Shown one piece after another: positions 26,128-34,600 of a DNA stretch of 64,000 bases. The position numbers and the translations under genes were made by a program. The notes under the pieces were generated by a model. That model searched no databases and had not been told where the DNA came from. It saw nothing but the letters and a program-made list of their open reading frames with translations. The DNA is from Dyella_B acidisoli (GTDB lineage Bacteria; Pseudomonadota; Gammaproteobacteria; Xanthomonadales; Rhodanobacteraceae): the NCBI RefSeq assembly GCF_049532895.1, contig NZ_CP064031.1, positions 3,224,001 to 3,288,000 on the forward strand, written 5' to 3'. Each line of letters begins with the position of its first letter. Position 1 is the stretch's first letter.

Positions 26128-27123
26128 ATGACTACATTCCAAGCGTTTCGCATCCACAACGATGCCCACGGTTATCGCGGCGGTATCGAAACCATGCACG
26201 CTGATGCACTGAGTCCGGGCGAAGTGCTGGTGAAAGTGGCCTACTCGTCGGTGAATTACAAAGACGCATTGGCAGGCACCGGCAAAGGAAAGATCCTTCG
26301 CCAGTATCCACTCAATGGTGGCATCGATGCGGCGGGCGTCGTCGTAGCTTCTTCCGATGCGCTGTTCAAGGAAGGCGACAAAGTGCTGTGCACTGGCAGC
26401 GGCCTTTCTGAAACGCGTGACGGCGGTTACGGCGAATACATCCGACTGCCTTCGCAGTGGGCGATTCCGCTGCCAGCCGGCTTGAATCTCCGTGAAGGCA
26501 TGATCCTGGGTACAGCCGGCTTTACGGCTGCCCTTGCCTTGTTGCGCATGCAGGACAATCGCCAAACACCCGCGCTTGGCCCCATCGCAGTCAGCGGTGC
26601 CAGCGGCGGCGTGGGCATGCTGGCTATCGATATCTTCACGCGCGCGGGCTACGAAGTGCACGCCATCAGTGGCAAGGCTGCGCATTTCGACTTCTTGCGC
26701 AGTCTCGGCGCAACCGAATGCATCGATCGCCATCAGCTCACCTTTAGCGGCAAGCCCATGGATTCGGCCCGTTTTGGCGGCGCACTGGACAACGTTGGCG
26801 GTGCGATGCTCGCCGGTCTGTTGCCGCTGATCGTACCCTACGGCAATGTCGCCATTTGCGGCAACGCCGGTGGCATCAACTTTGAAAGCACCGTGATGCC
26901 ATTCATTATTCGCGGCGCCAGCGTGCTCGGTATTGCTACCGCCGGCACCGCCCGCGATATTCGCGACCAGGTATGGCACCATCTCGCCAGCGACTGGAAG
27001 CCGCGCCATCTTGACCGGATCGCCACCCGGGAAATCACGCTGGAGCAGCTACCGGACGTGTTCGAGCGTATGCTGGCAGGCGATTCCTTCGGACGCACGA
27101 TTGTGCGCGTAGGTCACGTTTGA
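26128..27123 (+). CDS. acuI: Acrylyl-CoA reductase family NADPH oxidoreductase (AcuI/YhdH)
   Basis: 331 residues, a zinc-independent medium-chain dehydrogenase/reductase. N-terminal GroES-like catalytic domain (SSVNYKDALAGTGKGKI, typical of YhdH/AcuI), then a nucleotide-binding domain with SGASGGVGMLAIDIF, and FGGALDNVGGAML. AcuI reduces acryloyl-CoA to propionyl-CoA with NADPH and detoxifies acrylate; it is conserved in many proteobacteria that do not use DMSP. It follows the LOG gene. The physiological substrate here is inferred from the family. Confidence 0.85.
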   Translation: MTTFQAFRIHNDAHGYRGGIETMHADALSPGEVLVKVAYSSVNYKDALAGTGKGKILRQYPLNGGIDAAGVVVASSDALFKEGDKVLCTGSGLSETRDGGYGEYIRLPSQWAIPLPAGLNLREGMILGTAGFTAALALLRMQDNRQTPALGPIAVSGASGGVGMLAIDIFTRAGYEVHAISGKAAHFDFLRSLGATECIDRHQLTFSGKPMDSARFGGALDNVGGAMLAGLLPLIVPYGNVAICGNAGGINFESTVMPFIIRGASVLGIATAGTARDIRDQVWHHLASDWKPRHLDRIATREITLEQLPDVFERMLAGDSFGRTIVRVGHV

Positions 27124-27195
27124 CGCGGGTCACGCTTGGAAGCGTCGTCGCTGCGACTTAGAATTAACGAAACGACTTAGGGGATTCCCAAGCTT

Positions 27196-27561
27196 ATGGC
27201 ACGCATTCTGATCGTCGACGATTCTCCGTCGCAGCTTCTCGGTATCAAGCGCATCGTCGAGAAGCTCGGCCATGAAACGCTGACCGCCGAAGACGGTGCC
27301 GCGGGTGTCGAGGCAGCAAGGCGGGAAAAACCCGCGTTGATCCTGATGGACGTGGTCATGCCCAATCTCAATGGCTTCCAGGCCACACGCACGATCAGCA
27401 AGGATCCGGAAACCGCGCATATTCCGATCGTATTGGTCACCACCAAGGACCAGGAAACGGACAAGGTGTGGGGCATGCGCCAGGGTGCAAAAGCCTATGT
27501 GACCAAGCCGATCAAGGAAGAAGAACTGGTGGCGGTGTTGAAGGAACTGCTGCCTGCCTGA
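27196..27561 (+). CDS. pilH: Stand-alone response regulator, PilH-like
   Basis: 121 residues, a receiver domain only. Acidic pocket Asp8-Asp9, phosphoacceptor Asp52 (LILMDVVMPNLNGF), conserved Thr near residue 80 (VLVTTKDQ) and Lys near 104 (VTKPIKEEE). The sequence is close to PilH of type IV pilus chemosensory systems, where it competes with PilG for phosphate from ChpA and tunes twitching motility. It is encoded alone here and ends in a bidirectional terminator. Assignment to PilH rather than a generic CheY-like protein is by sequence style. Confidence 0.82.
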   Translation: MARILIVDDSPSQLLGIKRIVEKLGHETLTAEDGAAGVEAARREKPALILMDVVMPNLNGFQATRTISKDPETAHIPIVLVTTKDQETDKVWGMRQGAKAYVTKPIKEEELVAVLKELLPA

Positions 27562-27585
27562 TGGCACGTCCAAACGAATACAGAC

Positions 27586-27610
27586 AAACGGCGCCCTCTA
27601 GGCGCCGTTT
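27586..27610. terminator. Bidirectional terminator between pilH and cbpA
   Basis: A perfect 10-bp stem AAACGGCGCC (27586-27595), loop CTCTA, GGCGCCGTTT (27601-27610) lies between the convergent genes. The T tract is short (three, then GCGTTTCT on the plus side). Confidence 0.8.
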
Positions 27611-27648
27611 GCGTTTCTACCCGATCAATTCCTGCTTGATAAACGCGC

Positions 27649-28548
27649 TCATTGCCGCGGATCGTACTGCGCGAATTGCAACCGGAGCGTCTCATAGGCT
27701 TGGCGCTGCGGATCACTTTCCGGCAGCGGCACCCTGATCGACACCTCCACCAACTGATCGCCCGGCGGCTGCCCTGGCATGCCACGCCCCTTCAGGCGCA
27801 GTTTGCGACCTGACTGCGTACCGGCGGGAATGCGCAAATCTACTGTGCCAGCTAGCGTTGGCACCGGCACTGTGGCCCCCAGCGCCGCCTCCCAGGGGCT
27901 GACCGGCAGAACGTGTAAGACGTTGCGGCCGTCCAGCTTGAAGCGCGCATCGTCACGGATGCTCACCTCCAGCAGAAGATCACCGCTCGGACCGCCTCCT
28001 GCGCCTGGGTGGCCTTGGCCGCTCAGGCGAATCACACGCCCTGGCTGGATGCCGGCCGGGATCTTCACTTCCAGCACACGATCCTGGCCGCTGCCATCGT
28101 CCAGGCTCAGCCGAGTGCGGCCACCGTTGAAGGCCGTTTGCAGGTCAATCTGTACCTGGGCTTGCACGTCGCGGCCCCTTCGCGTGTGTGGCGCATGGCG
28201 ACCGCCTGCAGACGCACGGCCGAACAGGCTCTCAAAGAAGTCGCTGAAGTCGCCGTTGCCGGCATCGCCGAAATCGAATCCCTGGCCCTGGCCCCAATTG
28301 GGTGGCGGACGGAACTGCTCGCCCGGACGGTAACCACCCGCGCGAAGCTGATCGTAGGCGCGGCGCTTTTCCGGATCACGCAATACTTCGTTAGCTTCGT
28401 TGACCGCCTTGAATTTTTCTTCCGCACCGGCGTCCTTGTTCTTGTCCGGATGATATTTGCGCGCAAGCTTGCGATAGGCCGCCTTGATATCGGCCTCGCT
28501 GGCATCGGGCTTCACGCCCAGGACTTCGTAATAGTCTTTGAATTCCAC
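27649..28548 (-). CDS. cbpA: DnaJ-family co-chaperone CbpA
   Basis: 299 residues. J domain (residues 1-70) with the HPD motif His33-Pro34-Asp35, a Gly/Phe-rich linker (about 75-125), no zinc-finger cysteines, and two C-terminal substrate-binding beta domains (from about 130 and 210). This is the class II DnaJ layout of CbpA (306 aa in E. coli), a DnaK partner that in E. coli also binds DNA in stationary phase. It lies 107 bp downstream of hsp20 on the same strand and may be co-induced with it. No CbpM gene is adjacent. Confidence 0.92.
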   Translation of the reverse strand: MEFKDYYEVLGVKPDASEADIKAAYRKLARKYHPDKNKDAGAEEKFKAVNEANEVLRDPEKRRAYDQLRAGGYRPGEQFRPPPNWGQGQGFDFGDAGNGDFSDFFESLFGRASAGGRHAPHTRRGRDVQAQVQIDLQTAFNGGRTRLSLDDGSGQDRVLEVKIPAGIQPGRVIRLSGQGHPGAGGGPSGDLLLEVSIRDDARFKLDGRNVLHVLPVSPWEAALGATVPVPTLAGTVDLRIPAGTQSGRKLRLKGRGMPGQPPGDQLVEVSIRVPLPESDPQRQAYETLRLQFAQYDPRQ

Positions 28549-28595
28549 TGCCCTTCCTCAATCCAAATTCAGCACGCTCTCGGATCCAACACAAG

Positions 28596-28629
28596 CGGCT
28601 CGCCGCGGATCATTGTCCGCGGCGAGCCG
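28596..28629 (-). other. Strong intercistronic hairpin between hsp20 and cbpA
   Basis: CGGCTCGCCGCGGA and TCCGCGGCGAGCCG form a perfect 14-bp stem with a 6-nt loop, 26 bp after the hsp20 stop. The minus-strand sequence after it is only moderately T-rich (CTTGTGTTGG), so it is either a weak terminator that sets the Hsp20 to CbpA ratio or an mRNA stabiliser. Confidence 0.6.
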
Positions 28630-28655
28630 TCTATGCAACATGCAATGAGAGGTGA

Positions 28656-29108
28656 TTACTGCGCCGTATGGATGGTGATGCGGCGTGGCGCCTTTTCCGC
28701 CTTCTTCGGGATCACGATTTCCAGCACGCCATGCTTACCGCTAGCACTGATGTTGTCGGCATCGGCGCTATCGGGCAGCGCAAAGCGGCGATGGAATTTG
28801 CCATGCGCACGCTCCACGCGCGTGAAGCGGCCGGTCGCTTCGCTCTGCTCGATCGCGCGCTCACCCTTGATGGTGAGAATGCCTTTTTCCATGTTCACTT
28901 CGATGCTGGCCGGATCCACGCCGGGCACATCGGCATAGATCACAAAACGCTGCTCTTCTTCCTTGATGTCCACGCGCGGCGCCCACTGGCTGGTCACTAC
29001 GTTGGAACCGTCGCTTTCCTCGTTTTGGAAGAAGCGTTCGAGTGCATGACGAATATCGGCCGGAAATGCACCCGTGGTGTTCCAGAAGGTATGGCGGCTG
29101 TGATTCAT
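28656..29108 (-). CDS. Small heat-shock protein, Hsp20/alpha-crystallin family
   Basis: 150 residues from ATG 29108 (GAGGAAA about 7 nt upstream; the longer ORF reads through the promoter). The alpha-crystallin domain spans about 38-140 (PRVDIKEEEQRFVIYADVPG; GILTIKGERAIEQSE; the conserved beta9 region NISASGKHGVLEIVIPKK). The C-terminal IxI-type tail is RRITIHTAQ. ATP-independent holdase that binds unfolding clients. Upstream is a sigma-32-like promoter; downstream is cbpA, so this is a heat-shock transcription unit. Confidence 0.93.
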   Translation of the reverse strand: MNHSRHTFWNTTGAFPADIRHALERFFQNEESDGSNVVTSQWAPRVDIKEEEQRFVIYADVPGVDPASIEVNMEKGILTIKGERAIEQSEATGRFTRVERAHGKFHRRFALPDSADADNISASGKHGVLEIVIPKKAEKAPRRITIHTAQ

Positions 29109-29155
29109 GATTGTTTTCCTCGAATGGGTTGCGGTGTATTTGCCGCTTGACAGCC

Positions 29156-29183
29156 ACATAAGTGCTCGAATGAAAGTTTCAAG
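29156..29183 (-). promoter_or_regulatory. Sigma-32-like heat-shock promoter of hsp20
   Basis: Read on the minus strand, CTTGAAA (29183-29177) matches the sigma-32 -35 consensus exactly. After 13 bp comes ACTTATGT (29163-29156), a partial match to CCCCATNT. The hsp20 start is about 48 bp further on. Confidence 0.65.
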
Positions 29184-29239
29184 GCGACAAGCCCTTGGCC
29201 CCGGCGGTACCATGCCTGATGTTGCTTAGGGACGACCGT

Positions 29240-29728
29240 ATGACTATCCAGATTGGACAAGCCCTGCCGGACCTGGAGATCGCTGTCATTGACGGCGAAG
29301 CCAACATCCAGCGCGTCAGCACAGCGTCTCTTTTCACCGGCCGGAACGTCGTGCTGTTCGGCGTACCCGGCGCCTTCACACCCACTTGCTCGGAACGTCA
29401 CCTACCGGGTTACGTCAAACATTTCGATGCTTTCAAAGCGCGCGGCGTAGAGGTGTATTGCATGGCGGTGAACGATGCTTATGTGATGAAAGCCTGGAGC
29501 ATCTCGCAACACGTACCGGCTGGATTCAAGTTGCTGGCGGACGGTAACGGCGCGTTCACCAAATCGCTTGGATTGGAGATGGACGGCAGTGCGTACGGCA
29601 TGGGTATGCGTTCGCGCCGTTTCGCGTTGTATGCGGAAAACGGCATCGTGAAAGAGCTTCATATCGAAAGCCCCGGCGAACTGCGCGTGACGACAGCCGA
29701 AGCAATGCTTGAAGTGGCACCTCGCTGA
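29240..29728 (+). CDS. Peroxiredoxin, Prx5 family
   Basis: 162 residues from ATG 29240. Thioredoxin fold with peroxidatic Cys50 in VPGAFTPTCSERHLPGY, the Prx5/AhpE-like motif, and an extra Cys74 (VEVYCMAVND). Ends LRVTTAEAMLEVAPR. It reduces hydrogen peroxide and organic peroxides with a thiol or glutathione/glutaredoxin donor; no fused glutaredoxin is present. It is divergent from hsp20, sharing a 131-bp control region. The mechanism is likely 1-Cys or atypical 2-Cys, not decidable here. Confidence 0.9.
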   Translation: MTIQIGQALPDLEIAVIDGEANIQRVSTASLFTGRNVVLFGVPGAFTPTCSERHLPGYVKHFDAFKARGVEVYCMAVNDAYVMKAWSISQHVPAGFKLLADGNGAFTKSLGLEMDGSAYGMGMRSRRFALYAENGIVKELHIESPGELRVTTAEAMLEVAPR

Positions 29729-29770
29729 ATCCTACAAATTGGCGAGATTTAGATCACACTCAAAACAGGA

Positions 29771-29785
29771 AATCTCCTACAGATT
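29771..29785. other. Small inverted repeat upstream of a small secreted-protein gene
   Basis: AATCT (29771-29775) and AGATT (29781-29785) flank CCTAC. A CATAAT (29800-29805) about 80 bp upstream of the next start could be its -10; no good -35 is seen. The dyad lies where a -35-proximal activator or repressor would bind. Confidence 0.3.
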
Positions 29786-29885
29786 AGACGCAAGGGCGTC
29801 ATAATCGACCCGGCGGCTCGGCCATGCCCAGCCGGTGCACGCACGGAGGCGTCAACACGTCTGCCGGGCGTGCAGGAGATTCATC

Positions 29886-30173
29886 ATGAAACTTCGGAAC
29901 TTATGCGTACCATTGCTTGTGGCATGCGCTCTTTCGTCGGCGGTACAGGCCACTACGTTCTCGGCGAGTGGTGTGATCAGCTTCCATGGTTCCGTCTCGC
30001 GGTCCACATCCATACCGGTCGCAACTGAAGTTCTCTCGCCGATCGATTTGGCGACAACGAGGACGATCGAATCCTTGGCCCAGTCACGCGCCCGACTATC
30101 CAGCGATCTGCTGGATTATTTTGCTCAATATGCAAAGCCCGACAGCAAAGTCGTCAGCGTGGTATACCAGTGA
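29886..30173 (+). CDS. Small secreted protein, unknown function
   Basis: 95 residues from ATG 29886, with GGAG 8-11 nt upstream. A clear Sec signal peptide MKLRNLCVPLLVACALSSAVQA, probable cleavage after AQA/QA-TTF, leaves a mature peptide of about 73 residues with a Ser/Thr-rich start and an amphipathic stretch TIESLAQSRARLSSDLLDYF. No cysteines remain in the mature part. No family was recognised. It ends before a bidirectional terminator shared with gyrA. Confidence 0.7.
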   Translation: MKLRNLCVPLLVACALSSAVQATTFSASGVISFHGSVSRSTSIPVATEVLSPIDLATTRTIESLAQSRARLSSDLLDYFAQYAKPDSKVVSVVYQ

Positions 30174-30217
30174 TGTCGTGCATGCGATTGCCGTTGAGCG
30201 CAATCGTCAGTGAAAAC

Positions 30218-30248
30218 GAAAAAGCCCCGGACAAACCGGGGCTTTTTC
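30218..30248. terminator. Bidirectional terminator between the small secreted gene and gyrA
   Basis: GAAAAAGCCCCGG (30218-30230), loop ACAAA, CCGGGGCTTTTTC (30236-30248). A perfect stem with A and T runs on both sides serves the plus-strand gene and gyrA on the minus strand. Confidence 0.93.
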
Positions 30249-30260
30249 GCCATACCGAAC

Positions 30261-32873
30261 TTATTCGTTCGGCTGCGGATCGCTTGATGCATCCGGCGCA
30301 TCCGGGGCGGGTGTAACACCTTCGCTCGCCTCGACGTCATCGCCATTGCTTTCATCCGCATCCACGCGCACCACGCTGACCAACGCTTCCTCGGCCGGCA
30401 GGCGGATCAACGTAACGCCCTGCGTGTTGCGGCCAAGCTGCGACACTTCCATCGCGCGCGTACGCACCAGCGTGCCCTGATTGGAGATCAGGATCAGTTC
30501 GTGCGTGTCGGCCACTTGCGCCGCAGCGACCAGTGCACCGTTGCGTTCGGAGCACTGAATGCCGATGACACCCTGCGTACCGCGGCCCTTCTTGGGGAAC
30601 TCTTCGAGCTGGGTACGCTTGCCGTAGCCGCGTTCGGTGGCGGTGAGGATGTCGCCCTCCTGAGCCACGATCAGCGATACAACCTTCGCCTCGTCCGTGA
30701 GCTTCATGCCACGCACACCGGTGGCGGTACGACCCATCGGACGCACTTCACTTTCGTCGAAGCGCACGACTTTGCCGTTGGATGCAAACAGCAGCACGTC
30801 GCTGTTACCGTCAGTGAGCATGACGCCAATCAGCGCATCGCCCTCTTCCAGGTTGATGGCGATCTTGCCTCTCTGCAGCTGATACTCAAATTCGGTAAGT
30901 GGCGTTTTCTTCACCGTGCCCTGTGCGGTAGCGAAGAATACGTGGCGATCCGCGCTGTACTCATGGACGGGCACCACTGCCTGCACCTTCTCGCCTTCGG
31001 CGAGCGGCAGCAGGTTCACCATCGGCTTGCCGCGCGCATTCGGGCCGGCTTCCGGCATCTGGTACACCTTGAGCCAGTAAACGCGGCCGGTGCTGGTGAA
31101 GGTGAGCAGCGTGTCGTGCGTGTTCACCACCCACAACTGTTCGACGAAATCTTCTTCCTTCAACGCCGATGCCGAGCGGCCCTTGCCGCCGCGACGCTGT
31201 GCGCGATAGATGCTAACCGGCTGACGCTTCACATAACCGGCGTGAGACACGGTAACCACCACATCTTCCGGCGCAATCAGATCGAGCACATTGAGATCTT
31301 CCTGCGAAGGCTGGATCTCGGTGCGGCGCGCATCGCCGAATTCGGACTTGATCACTTCGAGCTCGTCACGGATCACAGCGAGCAGACGCGTAGGATCTTC
31401 CAGAATCTGGATCAGTCCACGGATGGTCTCGAGAATCTCGCGATATTCGTCGGAGAGCTTTTCCTGCTCCAGACCGGTGAGGCGATGCAAGCGCATGGCG
31501 AGGATTTCTTGCGCCTGCGTGTCCGAAAGCTGATAGCCATCGGCCTTCAGACCATCGCGCGGATCCAAATCTTCCGGACGCGAGGCTTCCGCACCGGCGG
31601 CCGCCAACATCGCGGCGACCATGCCGGGCTGCCACTTGCGCGCCACCATGCGCTCACGCGCTTCCTGCGGCGAAGCGGACGTTCGGATCAGCTCGATCAT
31701 CTCGTCGATGTTGGCGAGCGCGACGGTCAGGCCTTCCAAGATATGAGCGCGAGCACGTGCCTTGCGCAGTTCGAAAATCGTGCGGCGGGTGACGACTTCG
31801 CGACGATGGCGAATAAACGCCTCAAGGATTTCCTTGAGGTTGAGCGTGCGCGGCTGACCATCGACCAGCGCCACCATGTTGATGCCGAAGGTGACCTGCA
31901 ACTGCGTCTGCTGGAACAGGTTATTGAGCACCACATCGGCCATCGCATCGCGACGAATCTCGATGACGATGCGCATGCCGTCCTTGTCGGATTCGTCGCG
32001 CAGTTCGGAGATGCCTTCGAGTCGCTTTTCCTTCACCAGCTCAGCGATCTTTTCGATCAGACGCGCCTTGTTCACCTGGTAAGGCAGTTCGTGGACGAGG
32101 ATCGTCTCGCGGCCGTTGGATTCGGTTTCGATCTCGGTGCGTGCACGCACCAGAATGCGGCCTCGGCCGGTGCGATACGCCTCGATGATGCCGGCCGCGC
32201 CGTTGATGATGCCGGCAGTGGGGAAATCCGGGCCCGGCACATGCTGCATCAGCTCGTCGACGCTGAGTTCCGGATTGTCGATCAGCGCGATCGTTGCGGA
32301 AATCACTTCCGTGAGATTGTGCGGCGGCACATTGGTGGCCATGCCCACCGCAATGCCGGCCGAACCGTTCACCAGCAGGTTCGGTACGCGCGTGGGCAGT
32401 ACCAGCGGCTCCTGCTCGCTTTCATCGTAGTTCGGGCCGAAATCGACGGTTTCCTTGTCGATGTCCGCCAGCAATTCGTGCGTAAGGCGCGCCATGCGCA
32501 CTTCGGTGTAACGCATCGCTGCAGCGTTGTCGCCATCGACTGAACCGAAGTTACCCTGGCCGTCCACCAGCATATAGCGCAGCGAGAACGGCTGGGCCAT
32601 GCGCACGATGGCGTCGTAAACAGAGGCGTCGCCGTGCGGATGGTATTTACCGATCACGTCACCGACGACGCGTGCGGATTTCTTGTAGGGCTTGTTCCAA
32701 ACGTTGCCGAGCTCGTTCATGGCGAACAGCACACGGCGATGCACGGGCTTCAAACCATCGCGGACATCCGGAAGGGCGCGTCCCACGATCACGCTCATGG
32801 CGTAATCGAGGTAGCTCTGGCGCATTTCGTCTTCGATATTGACGCGAATGACTTCTTTGGCGAGCTCTGCCAT
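30261..32873 (-). CDS. gyrA: DNA gyrase subunit A
   Basis: 870 residues from ATG 32873 (an in-frame TTG lies one codon upstream; AGGGAAG gives the site). N-terminal breakage-reunion domain with catalytic Tyr122 (AAMRYTE, same number as E. coli), coiled-coil gate, and a C-terminal beta-pinwheel with the GyrA box QRRGGKG, then a long acidic tail (DADESNGDDVEASEG). It forms the A2B2 gyrase that introduces negative supercoils. In the quinolone-resistance region the sequence is HPHGDASVYD: Ala83 and Ser84 where E. coli has Ser83 and Ala84; Asp87 is kept. Confidence 0.98.
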   Translation of the reverse strand: MAELAKEVIRVNIEDEMRQSYLDYAMSVIVGRALPDVRDGLKPVHRRVLFAMNELGNVWNKPYKKSARVVGDVIGKYHPHGDASVYDAIVRMAQPFSLRYMLVDGQGNFGSVDGDNAAAMRYTEVRMARLTHELLADIDKETVDFGPNYDESEQEPLVLPTRVPNLLVNGSAGIAVGMATNVPPHNLTEVISATIALIDNPELSVDELMQHVPGPDFPTAGIINGAAGIIEAYRTGRGRILVRARTEIETESNGRETILVHELPYQVNKARLIEKIAELVKEKRLEGISELRDESDKDGMRIVIEIRRDAMADVVLNNLFQQTQLQVTFGINMVALVDGQPRTLNLKEILEAFIRHRREVVTRRTIFELRKARARAHILEGLTVALANIDEMIELIRTSASPQEARERMVARKWQPGMVAAMLAAAGAEASRPEDLDPRDGLKADGYQLSDTQAQEILAMRLHRLTGLEQEKLSDEYREILETIRGLIQILEDPTRLLAVIRDELEVIKSEFGDARRTEIQPSQEDLNVLDLIAPEDVVVTVSHAGYVKRQPVSIYRAQRRGGKGRSASALKEEDFVEQLWVVNTHDTLLTFTSTGRVYWLKVYQMPEAGPNARGKPMVNLLPLAEGEKVQAVVPVHEYSADRHVFFATAQGTVKKTPLTEFEYQLQRGKIAINLEEGDALIGVMLTDGNSDVLLFASNGKVVRFDESEVRPMGRTATGVRGMKLTDEAKVVSLIVAQEGDILTATERGYGKRTQLEEFPKKGRGTQGVIGIQCSERNGALVAAAQVADTHELILISNQGTLVRTRAMEVSQLGRNTQGVTLIRLPAEEALVSVVRVDADESNGDDVEASEGVTPAPDAPDASSDPQPNE

Positions 32874-33011
32874 CAATTGGCTTCCCTGGTAACGAATAAG
32901 AGCCTCGGGACATGCGCTTCAGGCGCTTGTCGGCGGGGGTCAGGCGGTAGTTCGTAAGTGTACCACAGTGACGCTTGGGAAGGCCCGATTTTCACCTTTC
33001 CAATCAATGAG

Positions 33012-33422
33012 TTAGGAGCCTGTTTTGGCGCGTCTAAAAAGGAGCGTCCGAGCGCTCACGAAATTGACGAAAGCAGCGAAAAATGAGCCCACGCCGACCG
33101 CCAGCGCAGGCCATCGATGCCAGCTCGGAAAGGCGATCAGGCAGGCCACATAGGCGATGTAATTCACCGCTGCGCCGCCGCTCATCAAGGCCATCCAGTG
33201 CAGCCATTCCACCATCAGCGAGCGTCCGCTATGACGTGCGGCGAAGGTCTGGCTGCGGTTCCACCACCAGGTGACGGTGGCTGCGACGAGGAAGGAAATC
33301 ACTCGGCCAAGGTAAGGATTGAAGTGCGCAAAGGTCACCAGACTCTGCACGATGCCGGCGTCGACGACGAAGCCAAGCGCTCCGCCGATCGCGAACAACA
33401 TCACTTCATGACGCAACCTCAT
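33012..33422 (-). CDS. GtrA-family membrane protein
   Basis: 136 residues with four membrane helices (MLFAIGGALGFVVDAGIVQS; YLGRVISFLVAATVTWWWN; LMSGGAAVNYIAYVACLIAF; ALAVGVGSFFAAFVNFV) and the family's W-N-R motif after helix 2. GtrA-like proteins are thought to flip or shuttle polyprenyl-linked sugars for cell-surface glycosylation. Its start overlaps the mtnA stop by 4 bp, so it is translationally coupled to a gene with no known link. No glycosyltransferase lies next to it. Confidence 0.85.
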   Translation of the reverse strand: MRLRHEVMLFAIGGALGFVVDAGIVQSLVTFAHFNPYLGRVISFLVAATVTWWWNRSQTFAARHSGRSLMVEWLHWMALMSGGAAVNYIAYVACLIAFPSWHRWPALAVGVGSFFAAFVNFVSARTLLFRRAKTGS

Positions 33423-34438
33423 GCGGCGAACACGGCCTTCATGCGTTCAGTGGTGGGATGTTCGATCACGCCACGTTCGGTGACGATGGCGTCGATCAAC
33501 GAAGCGGGCGTAACGTCAAACACCGGATTCCAGGCTTGCGCGCCTTCGACCACAGTGCGGCGGCCCGCCACGCTGAGCAGTTCGGCGGCATCGCGCAGTT
33601 CGATGTCGATGTCGTCACCGGACACAGTGGCCATGTCCACGGTGGACGACGGCGCCACCACCATGAACTTCACGCCATGATGGCGCGCGGCAATCGCAAG
33701 CTGATACGTGCCAATCTTGTTGGCGGTATCGCCGTTGGCGGCAATGCGATCGGCACCAACGATCACCCACTTCACGGCGCCAGACTTCATCAAGTGCGAA
33801 GCGGCAGAATCGGCAATCAATTTGGCTGGAATGCCATCACGTACCAGTTCCCACATGGTGAGTCGTGCACCCTGCTGCCAGGGGCGGGTCTCTCCGGCAT
33901 AGACATGGTCGATGCGCCCGGCTGCGACACCGGCACGGATCACGCCCAACGCGGTGCCGTAGCCGGAGGTGGCCAGAGAGCCGGTGTTGCAATGGGTCAT
34001 CACGCCGGAGCCCGGTAAGATCAGGGCCGCGCCCAGCTCGCCCATGTGCCGGTTCGCGGCAAGATCTTCGTCCTGGATGATTTGCGCTTCACGTTCCAGC
34101 GCGGCAGCATCGGCGCCCGCGGCGATGTGCGCCTTCATACGATCTAGCGCCCACATCAGATTCACTGCCGTCGGTCGCGCCGCACGCAGCTCCGCCAGCG
34201 CTTGATCCATCGGCGCGCTTTGTTGCGCAGCAAGCACGACGCCCCAGGCTGCGGCGATGCCGATAGCCGGCGCGCCGCGTACCGCGAGATCCTTGATGGC
34301 ATGAATGACCGCTACGTAATCGCGGCAATCGAGCCATTGTTCTTCCGCGGGCAGCAGACGCTGGTCGAGCAGGCGGAGATGATCGCCACGCCACTGCACG
34401 GCGCGGATGGTGTCATGGGCGGAAGAGAGATTGGTCAT
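33419..34438 (-). CDS. mtnA: 5-methylthioribose-1-phosphate isomerase
   Basis: 339 residues, standard length. eIF2B-like fold; GAPAIGIAAAWGVVLA near residue 55, the catalytic Cys in THCNTGSLATSGYGTALG and the catalytic Asp in VGADRIAANGDTANKIGTY. It converts methylthioribose 1-phosphate to methylthioribulose 1-phosphate in methionine salvage. Other salvage genes (mtnB, C, D) are not in the window, but the transaminase-amidase pair at 0.1-2 kb fits the end of the same pathway. Leads a two-gene unit with the GtrA gene. Confidence 0.95.
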   Translation of the reverse strand: MTNLSSAHDTIRAVQWRGDHLRLLDQRLLPAEEQWLDCRDYVAVIHAIKDLAVRGAPAIGIAAAWGVVLAAQQSAPMDQALAELRAARPTAVNLMWALDRMKAHIAAGADAAALEREAQIIQDEDLAANRHMGELGAALILPGSGVMTHCNTGSLATSGYGTALGVIRAGVAAGRIDHVYAGETRPWQQGARLTMWELVRDGIPAKLIADSAASHLMKSGAVKWVIVGADRIAANGDTANKIGTYQLAIAARHHGVKFMVVAPSSTVDMATVSGDDIDIELRDAAELLSVAGRRTVVEGAQAWNPVFDVTPASLIDAIVTERGVIEHPTTERMKAVFAA

Positions 34439-34520
34439 CGCGGTAGTTTACCAGCAATGGTTCTCGCGCCTTTCAAGGGGGTTGTCGCGAAAGGACCGTT
34501 TTGCCATGAAAGTGCACCAA

Positions 34521-34556
34521 TGCCCGTCATTCCCGCTAAAACGGGAATGACGGGCA
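34521..34556. repeat. REP-like palindrome downstream of phaC
   Basis: TGCCCGTCATTCCCG (34521-34535) and CGGGAATGACGGGCA (34542-34556) form a perfect 15-bp stem with a 6-nt loop. It lies between mtnA and phaC, with no T tract. It belongs to the same family as 40876 and 13102. Confidence 0.8.
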
Positions 34557-34600
34557 TACGTAAATCACTACTCTCTCGGAAAATGAAAGGGAGCGAAAAG

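Noticed and set aside
30501..32543. 680-codon ORF on the plus strand opposite gyrA
   Set aside because: Antisense shadow of a highly conserved gene; His/Arg-rich composition, no family features.
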